Shown piece by piece: positions 12,358 to 21,469 of a DNA stretch of 64,000 bases. The notes beneath the pieces were generated by a model. It saw only the letters and a list, made by a program, of their open reading frames with translations, was not told the DNA's origin and ran no database searches. Where the stretch lies: positions 248,001 through 312,000 of the forward strand of contig JAMXSV010000016.1 of assembly GCA_027559495.1 (NCBI GenBank). Reading direction: 5' to 3'. The stretch is from Aurifilum marmelostoma. Its lineage: Eukaryota > Ascomycota > Sordariomycetes > Diaporthales > Cryphonectriaceae. Position 1 is the first letter of the stretch. Every line of letters begins with the position of its first letter. A program made the translations under genes and the position numbers.

Positions 12358-13577
12358 GTGTGAGAGGTGTTGGGTTGGTCAAAAGGGTCTAGGAGAGGCA
12401 AGGCAGATCAAGGTAGACAAGGAGAAGGAGGAGAAGTTCGATTCTTCCTTTTTTTTCTTCTTCCTCTTCTCTTCTTTTCAGATTGGTGATGATGATGGGA
12501 AAGAAGACAGGACTAGCTCGGACGGGTTTTAAGAATAAGGCCCTGCATCAGTCTATATGCCCCCTTCTTCCCCCCTCATATGACATGCACAAGATGGAAA
12601 AACAGGATTTCAAGGGTCCTCCTGTCCACCGAAACACCATCAAACAAAAGACTGGCAGATCCATCATCATGCCGTACACAGCCAGACAGAGAGATATGAG
12701 ATCATATCCCCCCCCCCCCCCTTCCCCCCCCTCCTTCTCACCAACCAACAGCCAGCCCAGCCCTAGTTCCGACCGAGGGAAGGTCCCTCACGGGGTCCTT
12801 CGTCATCTCGTCCCGCGACCAGGACCACTTACACAGCCTGGGGGGGGTTGGAAAAGAAGAGGAAGGAAAAAAAAAAAAAAACAAAGAAAATTGGTCGTGA
12901 TCTGGAACGCGCGCGAGCAAGTTCTACGTGATCCCGATCGATGCTGTCCGATGACTGCAGTGGCGGGGCCCCCGCTGGGTAACCTGCAGGGGGGGCCTGG
13001 GAGACCCACGGGTACCGTGAGATACATGCTACTAGGTACATAAAGTATCAGATCAGAGGCTTGAGTGGGTAACCGATCTTCATTTTCGTTTTCCCTCTTG
13101 ACCCCCCCCCCCCTCCCCTCTCCTCTTTTTTCTTTGCCTCTTTTTTCACAGGCCTCGCTTCGTGGTTTTGAGAGGCAGAGCAACATGCCACTGTAGTATG
13201 ATGTCTGTCAAATATTATGATTATCATTATGCTCCTAGGTATTGGGACAGCCAGCTTCCCGTCCGACCGCCACAGTAGAACAGAGTCGTGCTTCTCAGGT
13301 GGCGTGATCATTACAGACTCACCTGCCCCCCTTCACAACCCCTTCACAACTGTACATGGTTGCAGTCATGGCTGCAGTCATGGCTCCTACTGGCTGCCCA
13401 AGTGAGATCGGTGGCGCGACCCCCTCCCCCCACCCCCAATGCACATCCTACTCCACTCCCACCTTCGTTTCTTCTTTTCTTTCTCTGCAGCCTCATTTGC
13501 TTATGCTTGTTCCCCCTCCCTGTCCTCGTCACATTTGACCCCCCCCCCTCCGGCGCCTCCTTCTCCAGGCTCGAGCG
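12298..13577. other. intergenic, simple-sequence rich
   Basis: The first 60 nt are the (GTT)n tract at about 12308-12356, which is the CAA-rich leader of the minus-strand gene. Further on there are C-runs near 12710-12730 and 13104-13115 and an A-run near 12868-12882. No gene is supported. Confidence 0.55.
12308..12356 (+). repeat. (GTT)n trinucleotide repeat in a 5' leader
   Basis: On the minus strand this is a CAA repeat directly before the ATG of the 12.3 kb gene, so it would lie in its 5' untranslated leader. Confidence 0.85.
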
Positions 13578-14361
13578 TCATCTATTCCCCGACTGGCCCT
13601 TGACGTACGAGCTGTCCACCCCGAGCTGCAGCTTTCTCAGCAGCCTGATGGGCGCCCAGTTGTGGGTGTATCTGACATCAGGCCCCTCGTCCTCGTCTTC
13701 CTCTTCGTCTTCGTCCTCTGGTGGTGGTACCCTCCTTTCTGCCTTTGGCTTCAGACTACCATCTCGATCCCGCGAGAGGTAGACTGCCCAGCACCTGATC
13801 GAGTCCTGCTGCTCCTCCTCCTCCTCCTCCTCCTCCTGCTGCTGCTGCTGCTGCTGCTGCTGACCACCTCCCCCCCTCCCCGCTCTGACCATCCTCCCCT
13901 CCACCTTCTGCGGTGGTCGCAGCAGCAGCAGCAGGTCTCTTTGGCAGCGGCAGGTCCTCCTCGACCGCGATGAACCGCCAGTCGTCGTCGTCAACGGTGA
14001 GCAGCGTCTCGTCCTCGCTCCAGCTCCAGGGCCCGACGACGTGGCCCACCGTGTCCTTTCTGGAGCCGTACCGGACGGCGCCCGTGTCCTTGTCCACGTA
14101 CAGCCAGTTGAGCATCGGGGGATCGTCTGAGATGGTCGACACTAGGCCCTGGTACCCCTGCTCGCTCGGGTACTTGAAGTAATACCCATTGAACTTGTGG
14201 GCCGGGACTGGTGCCGCGGGGTGATCAATGTACATCTGGAAGGTTGTTGAATCATCCCCCGTCAGTGCAAAGCCCGTTTCACATTTTTGTCTCTTCTTTT
14301 GTGTGTAGTTGTGGGTAGGAAGAAATGGACCAAGGGAGAGTGTGTTATGCGCCTGAAGGTC

Positions 14362-14398
<37 letters not shown>

Positions 14399-15118
14399 GC
14401 CCTCTCAACCTTAGGCCCACATGAAAGCTGGCACTGGCAGTAGTAGTAGTAGTATTCTTGCTTGTCTGGGCCTCAAGAATTCCCACATACCCACAGGGTA
14501 GATCACTGCAACGTTCTTGTGCGGACCTTCCCCCCCAAGTGGTCGGTAGTGCCCGCAGGTCAGAGGGCCCTCCTCGACCACCTGGGAATAGTGCACACAG
14601 CACTGGCTTGCGTGCGTGCGCGGCATGAAACGTGGTGTGCCAAGCTTCTCTCTCCACAAAAAAAAAAAAAAAAAAAAAAATAGGGCGACGATCCGCGCGC
14701 CAGAGCCACCATACCAGAAGGGGGGGAAGCCTCTTGCGTTATAGCGGTCCGAAAAGGTGGGTAGTAGTAATGGTAGTGTATGGCGCCGATCAAAAAAAGG
14801 AGCCAGAAGTGAGAGAGGAGAGGGGGAGAGGGAGAGAGACCGGGGCAAAAAAACAAGATTCTGGAATCCGCTGCTTGCTGGACAAGGGAAAACCCATAGG
14901 CGCACACAACAGGATGGATAAGGATCAGGACTCACTCTTCCTCCATAGAGAACGATCCAGGCCTCTGTCGGTGGACCCCCATCAACAGACAGCGTCGCCG
15001 TCATGTTGAACTTGATCTTTTCCTTCATTGCGGCATTCTGCTGCTTCTTGGAGCTGATGGCCTCCGCCACTCCCGTCACCGTGGGTATTGCCGCGATGAC
15101 CAGCAATCCTATCACCAT
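13578..15118 (-). CDS. single-span membrane protein with poly-Gln/Glu tract, unknown family (frame break inside)
   Basis: Exon 1 (15118..14936) encodes 61 residues. They begin with a hydrophobic segment (MVIGLLVIAAIPTVTGVAEA) and end YGGR. A GTGAGT donor and a CAG acceptor at 14236 join it in phase 0 to MYIDHPAAPVPAHKFNGYYF, across a 700-nt intron. The main exon continues through WLYVDKDTGAVRYGSRKDT and WRFIAVEEDLPLP into a low-complexity stretch. Past a short G-run near 13868-13875 the sensible frame shifts by one base to poly-Gln, poly-Glu and CWAVYLSRDRDGSLKPKAER, ending GVDSSYVKGQSGNR at 13578. Either a short unrecognised intron or a one-base indel in the repeat explains this. The N-terminal hydrophobic segment suggests a signal anchor. 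I do not recognise the family. Confidence 0.6.
14236..14935 (-). other. unusually long (700 nt) intron carrying (CT)n and poly-A tracts
   Basis: It lies between the YGGR and MYIDH exons of the minus-strand membrane-protein gene. It contains (TC)17 at about 14363-14396 and a run of about 22 A at 14659-14680. Most introns in the window are below 125 nt, so this may hide a small exon or a second intron. Confidence 0.45.
14363..14396 (+). repeat. (TC)n microsatellite inside the 700-nt intron
   Basis: About 17 units within the intron of the minus-strand membrane-protein gene. Confidence 0.85.
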
Positions 15119-16559
15119 ATTGCTTATTGTCGTCGTTCTCGACGTGCCTTGTCGTCGGCCCTCGTTCGCTGTACTGTGTCGCCGTCTGTGGCCCGCTGTG
15201 GTGCAGTGGCCGGTGTAATGCTCGTTGTTCGCCCTCGACAGGTTGATAGCACACTGTGTGTGTGTGTAAATGTTGCACGTAGTCGCAGCAGAGAGGGAAA
15301 ATGGAGGGAGAGTATGACTGCAGGCTCGTGTGCGCATTTCACAAGAGAAGCTGGCCCTCGAGGTTATTGATTCTATTCCTGCCGACCCCGTCAGCATACC
15401 CATCTTCTTTCTTCATCCTCGTTGTTCTGTTCAGTCTCCTCTCGTGTCATGCAGCTCTTTCGTCATTGTTCCCCATTCTTTTGCTTCCTCATCCCAGCCC
15501 TACGAACCCGGCCCACAGTATTCTCGGGTCTCGTCTCGTTCACACACAGTCAACACTCACTCGCTCACCACCCAAGCCCTCCTGCCTTCTCTTGTCCTCT
15601 GACCCCCCCCCCCTTCAAAGCTGCCTAAAGTCCTAGTATGACTTCAGAAGCCACAAGGGCGGGGGGGGTTGTTGGTATGGTCGCCTGGCCCACACCATCA
15701 GATGCATCCACACCACACACCAACCCATGCCAGGTACCTGCAAGTACATTGCAAGCATTGCATCCCCCCCGTTTCGCTGCTGCTGCCCTCCACACGCATA
15801 TTTTGCCCATCCCATCTCTCTGTCCTCCAGCCTTCTCGACGTCATTCCGGCTCTTGGTGTCCATCATCCCATGGTTTCAACCTGCCCTGCCTCCCGCTCC
15901 TAGAATCCCAGGTCGCACATCTACAGGGTCTCGAGGCCTGGACCACCCCCCCCCCCTCCTCGTGACGGGGCGTGACGGGGTTGCAAAGAAACAAGATTCC
16001 ACCCCAGCTGGCCTCCCGCTGACGCAAGACGTGTGACATGACGCTGTCCCCTCCATCATACTGGTCAGGCTGGCTTGGGCAGACTGTAATGGACAGAGTG
16101 AGTCAGGGTCGGTGGGTGTGTGATGCATTGCGTGCCGTTATGCAGGATTGTCTTGGGCGTGTCGATGATGGGGGCCGATCGAGGCATCGAAATCAGGTTC
16201 TTCGGCGTAATCTCGTCCTCTTGCCTCCCCTCCCCAGATAGTCCACCTCCACACGCCAGACCGTTGTCGTCCATGTCCTTCCCAGTGCTGCAGGTCGGAT
16301 AGGCATTGCGTCAATCTGCCAACTTTCCGTCGCCGATGCAGGGTCTTGGTCGTAGTCCTTTTTTTCTCAGATCGAATTTAAACAATAGACGCACCTGCAA
16401 GGGCACCTTCGCACCTCCTTCGGACCCTGAAGAAAAGTTCCCATCACAAATTATACCCACATCCCAACCAAAGACTGAACACGCAGTCAACTCAACTTTG
16501 AGCCACCCAACAAGGAAAACAACAGCAACCAAACAATAAAAAGAAAAAGGGTAGCGATC
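15119..16559. other. intergenic between divergent genes
   Basis: No gene is supported. It separates the minus-strand membrane-protein gene from the plus-strand GDLELALL gene and should contain both promoters. It is pyrimidine-rich on the plus strand from about 15380 to 15620, with C-runs near 15605, 15765 and 15947. Confidence 0.5.
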
Positions 16560-17399
16560 ATGTCATCCTCTGTAAGTGCGAACAAGATCGCATCACCACC
16601 TCGGTGACGATATCACACTAGGGCTGGCCCGCCGGTCCGAGCCATGCCCGGCCTCCAACAAAGCTAACAGCCGCACTCGCAGCAGCAGCAGCAAAAGCCT
16701 CAGACACAGGAGCCTTCAGCCTCCCGCCCGGAACAACCTGAGCGCCAGGAATCGCAGGGTTCCCACGAGGACAGAGAAGAAGAGAGGCCTGCAGCGTCAG
16801 CCGAGCAGGACGAGCAACGCGAGGAGCCCGAGGCGACAGACCACAACGCCCAGGCCGAGTCTGACGCCGACGACGACGAGGACGAGCCAGACTACGAGGA
16901 GGCAGAGGAGCAGCAGGAGCAAGAGGAGCAGCAGCACGACGGCGAGGGGGGGGGGGGGGGGGGGAGGGGGGAGGAGGAGGAGGCCGCCGAGCACGAGCCG
17001 GAGCCGGAAATGCAGCGCGAGGACGCGTCAACTCCCACGTCTGAGGAGCACCAGCCTGCGACGCCCAAGGACAACGAAGACACCCCCTACTGGCAGCAGG
17101 GCGCCGAGCAGGCGTCCCGCGAGCAGGAGCAGCAGGTTGCGCCCAAGAAGAAGAAGGGCCGCAAGTCCCGCCGCCGCCAGCAGCCTCAGTACGACGACGA
17201 GGAGGAGGGTGACGATGACTACCAGCAGCAGCACTGGCAGCAGCAGCAGATGATGCAGCAACAGCAGATGATGCAGCAGCAGCAGGGTGGCGGCGGCGAA
17301 AAGAAGAACCCCCTGAAGCTGAGGCTGGACCTGAACCTCGAGATCGAGATCGAGCTGAAGGCGAGGATCCATGGTGATCTGGAGCTGGCGTTGCTGTAA
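16560..17399 (+). CDS. acidic disordered protein with C-terminal GDLELALL module (paralogue of the 12.3 kb gene)
   Basis: Exon 1 is only ATG plus three Ser codons (16560..16571), ending at a GTAAGT donor. Exon 2 (16671..17399) follows in phase 0 after an AACAG acceptor, giving 246 aa. The start MSSS-PHSQQQQQ resembles MSSSSQERAPRKQKQQQ of the paralogue. The middle is highly acidic (ESDADDDEDEPDYEEAEEQQ), then a Gly stretch encoded by 19 consecutive G, then basic KKKKGRKSRRR, Gln/Met repeats, and the shared end LKLRLDLNLEIEIELKARIH plus GDLELALL. The reading frame is continuous across the G-run as given. The TAA stop sits inside a perfect GTAAGT donor, at the same place where the paralogue has GTACGT. 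Function unknown; self-assembly through the C-terminal module is a speculation. Confidence 0.75.
16946..16964 (+). repeat. G homopolymer of 19 inside a coding exon
   Basis: It encodes Gly residues in the acidic GDLELALL protein; the frame is continuous as given. Confidence 0.85.
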
Positions 17400-20300
17400 G
17401 TTTCGACCCCGTTCCCCTTTGCCCTGTTGCCTTGTTGTATCTCCATCAGGGGTCCCGGATTCGCTATGATGTCGTCGGCATCGCACTTTGTCGTGTCGTC
17501 GAGCATGCTGATCCTCAGGCATCGCTGCATTAACGTCCAAGGGCCTCCTGCTAATACCGAGTGCTGACTGAAGTACGATGTAAACAGTGACGGTTAATGA
17601 CACAGTGTCTCGGAATCCTGGGTTCTCTCTTTCTCTGTCGAACGGTCAGCGGCGTTTATCCCCGGGTTGATGGGCATTTTGCCCCGGTCAATGAGACGAA
17701 GTGATGATATCTGGTGGTGGTGAAGCCGTCGGCCTTGCGGAAGGGCTTGGGCTTGGCCCCGACCAACTGCACAACGATGATCCCAATATCTTGTAACAAC
17801 TTTTTCCTTTGTCGAATATCTGTCTCAAAATGAAATGATTGTGTTGGGTAATGGTTAGCGTATGGGTTGATGATTTTAAAATGAGCACTTAGTTTAACAA
17901 TTCCGTAATGCATTGTCGATATCACCACACAAGATCGTGGTCCCGTGCCATGCCTTTCCTGTGCCGTGCAAGAGAAGAGGCGCTGGTCCTATATGTCGTC
18001 ACATAAGGCATGACACCAGTGTGGAACGTCAAGCTGCCTCAGCCATGGCAGAGATGGTACTCGACGATGCAGGGCTCGCTCACCTTTGTTCGCGATATAC
18101 CACCCTATTCCTCACGGTCCAGCAGAAGGGTTCACCTTCCACGGCATGATCGAAAAGAGGTGGGAAGACCCTCTCGTCGTGAGCCTATGTGCAGTATCGG
18201 GAGTCCATGCTTCTTCAGTTTCAATGTTATGCCACCTTGCTCCCTTGCTCGTGGGACGTCTGGTATCCCACAGCACATGCCACTCGTCCCTTGCCGGCTT
18301 GATGCGCTGAGTGACGCATTGCGAAATCGCGACGGCCACAGAGACTGAGATGGGATGCTCCGTGCGATTTCACAAATCGACAATCTGGCTCGTCGCGGAC
18401 AAGGCCTCTGCGCAGCTCTGTCCTCCCTTGCTTATGTTGCGCGACACTGACGGGCTGGGACTCTCACGATCTTGTCCAGCATCTGGGGCCGCGGACCTGG
18501 TCATCCGGTGCTGTGGTTCTCTGCGCAATCCGTGCGTTTCTGTCGCCATGTCCAAGATTGGTCGTCGGTGATTCCTGTATCACTCGTCTGTTCGTCCTGT
18601 CCTTGTGGTGTTGCAGAATCTGTTTTGGTGAGACCAGTGGTGCTCGACCAAAGTCTTCCATTGCGAATCATCCAAGAATGCCCGTTCATTGTGTCCACAT
18701 GACCTGTGGTCTGTTCGAAAGGCCTCTCTTTACATTCGCGCTCCCGAGTTCCTTGTCTTTGCAGTGCCTTCAGTCGTCAAGATTGATCAGTACTCCATCG
18801 TTCAAGCATCGGGGAAGGAAGTCCATCTCGTCATGTCGCGTCTCCGTCGATCCGTAGGGGGAGAGCCAATATGTGTGATCAAACTTGGTCTTTCTCTCCC
18901 TTGTTTTCTTCCCCGTCCCACCTTGGCGGTCTGCTTAACCGTCTTCGCAGGACTTGGCCGACTGGCATGGGTTCTGCCATGATATGGTGAGCTGATATGT
19001 CAAGAGCCTTCTGTCTGTTCCTGTTGACGAGTTGGTTTCGCAAGGATGTTTTACCGGGTTCTTTGCCAGTGCTTTGAGAATACTGATCGAAGCTTTGTCA
19101 TTACTTAGCTTTCAATGACTTTGATTTTTGACGAGTCCAAGAGAGGTATGCTGCGGGATGGAAAACCATCCGTCTTCAAGCAAGTATGAAGGTATCAAAG
19201 GGCAATCCGGACACAGCATAGGACCGGTCCAAAGGGTTGACTGCACGAGCGAAAGTCTGCTACACACTGTGTCGTTCGGATCAAAGATGGGAGGAGTGAA
19301 AGTCGTACTGGAGGGACGAGGAAAGCACTACACAATGCCTGAGCGCACTGTGACTGGGTCTCATCAGTCCACCAGCAGCTCCTTCCGCAAAGGTATCTCC
19401 CAGACCACGGGATCTGGGCAAGTGGTTGGTCGTATTTGTTCCTCTGATGGAAAGAGAGACCCTTTACTTAAAGAGGAAAAGAAAAGGGAAAAAGAAGAGA
19501 GAGAAAAAGGAGTGTGGCTTGACTCGAAAAAAGAAAAAGGGTCAAGAATTTCGGAAGAAATCCAGTGAACAGAGAAGAAAAAAGGAGAGCGGCATGAACA
19601 CCGAGACTATGTAGGAATTGTAATCTGGGGGGGGGAGGGCGGTCGAGGACTTCTCGACAAGATGGACAGAGGAAGAAAGTTTGGCCATGAGAGCAATATG
19701 GGTCCTCAACCAGAAATCAGATTGCGAAGGAAGAGAGGAGACTGGAATTATATCCAAGTTTTTTTTCTTTTTCCCTAAAGAAGGGCGGGGGGAGAGGGGG
19801 TTGCGGTCCGCTTGGATTAGCCGTCGTCCACCCAGGTTTCGTGGCAGTCTGACCTGCTTTTGGGATCACGGCTTTTGTTCCTGACATGGAGGCTCAGCCC
19901 TTGAAAAGTCACAGTCCTGAATCATTCACACCTCGTGTTCCTCGCTGCCGTTGGTATAATGGGGGTTGAGTATGGTGAGAAGACCCTGAATAAGTTGGAC
20001 AGCCGGGAACAGTGACAGGAGGAGATCCCTGGCCATAGTAGCATCGCATAAGGCGTGAACCTTGGACGGATGAGACCAAGAGGGGTGACCATTGGCGAAA
20101 AAGAGCCTCACGGCCTTTCCTTTTGCTGCAATGCGCGAAACCTTAATTGCTTTTTGGACAGGTTCCTAGGTCGCAATGGGGAGGAGACCCTGGATGGGAT
20201 CATGTTATGATCCGCTGTCATCGCCGGCATGCCAACCTGAATGAGGGGCGCCCTGCAGATCATGAGAGAAATTTCTTTCGTCTGCAACCGCCAGGGTCTG

Positions 20301-21469
20301 TCCCAGGGACAAGTCAGGAAATAACACCAGGACACTTTTGCTGCCTCCCGAAGGGCTATAGTGTATATCCCCACACCACGGTCTTGGTGGGCGAGCGTTG
20401 GATCCAAGTAGCAATGCATATGACCAAGTTTCTGTGGTTTCGATGGCAGACGTGAGAGACGACCCGCCTCTGGGTCTCTCTCTCTCGACTGGGAGATCGC
20501 TTGGTCGCAACCCGTTCAATTCACTCAATGCACTTGCACTGGCAAGGCCAGTGAAGATAATCCGTGACGACGTGCTGGGATGCGCGCATCATGGATGCTT
20601 GGCAATGAACGCAGGCGACTTGAGCAGGGCAGCGAGCGGTCCTATCTTAGTATTGAGAAGTATCCTATGCGCAGCGGCTGTATCACAAATTGATCCTGTA
20701 AGGCGTTCAATACTTTGATGAGAGGAAATGATCTGGAGGCAGGCTTGAGGTGGAGAAAAGGGCCCAGAAAAAAGAACGAGGCTTATCGTTGCATGCCTTT
20801 ATCGTCGAGGCTGGCGATAGACTTCTTCCCCTACTAAAGTACAGTATCATCGTGACAGGTGCAGGAGAGCGAGCCAGTCTCCCTTGACCCGGTTGAGAGC
20901 GATAGCTGGAGTCAGTCATCCGTCTTACCTAAGTGTGGTGCTACCAAGTAGACTCGCAGGCAGAGTCATGGACCTCTAGATCGGTCCCTGCAGGCGATCC
21001 GAGGTCGCCACAGGTGCAGATTTCCGGGGGTGCACTTGCCCGCCTGCACCTTTACCCCACACTTCAAATTTCCAAAGCTCTGCCAAACAGGAGACGCACA
21101 ATTGGCTCCGATTCGGAGTTTGACTCAGGATTCTACGCATCAGTCCCACAGCCATCCTCGACACTTGAAAGAACTAGAACGCACCGTGACCGCCCGCACT
21201 CTTGTCCGCTCCTTGACTCAACACCAAAATTCGTCTTCTTCAGTGTTGTCGCCACCAGCATTCCTGCTCAGAGGCAGAACGGACACCTTTTCTCTCACTG
21301 ACTGACCAGAGAGAGGTGCTGCAGCATTCTGTGCAAGGGGCGACGCACGGCACTCTCGTGTGTTTCTTCTTCTTCTTTTTTTTTCTTTCTCTTATTCCTA
21401 TCTGTGATACCCTATCCTCGCCACTCTTGACTCCTCGAGATCCGACCACAAAAAGAAACAAAAAAAAAC
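17400..21469. other. 4 kb without a supported gene; ilv2 upstream region at its right end
   Basis: I read both strands and found no family, conserved motif, tRNA or repeat that supports a gene. Open frames are short. The last 350 nt hold two TGACTCA sites and a pyrimidine tract near 21366-21390 before the ilv2 start. A long untranslated leader or a noncoding RNA cannot be excluded. Confidence 0.5.
21121..21220 (+). promoter_or_regulatory. two TGACTCA (Gcn4/CPC1-type) sites upstream of ilv2
   Basis: Perfect TGACTCA heptamers lie at 21121-21127 and 21214-21220, about 350 and 250 bases before the ilv2 ATG. This is the binding site of the Gcn4/CPC1/CpcA bZIP activator of general amino-acid control, which is known to drive amino-acid biosynthesis genes in fungi. 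A third copy is at 21657-21663 inside intron 1. Confidence 0.65.

Noticed and set aside
16576..17253. 225-codon Arg/Ser/Thr-rich frame overlapping the acidic GDLELALL gene
   Set aside because: It is the off-frame reading of the acidic protein, whose frame joins the first exon and the conserved C terminus.
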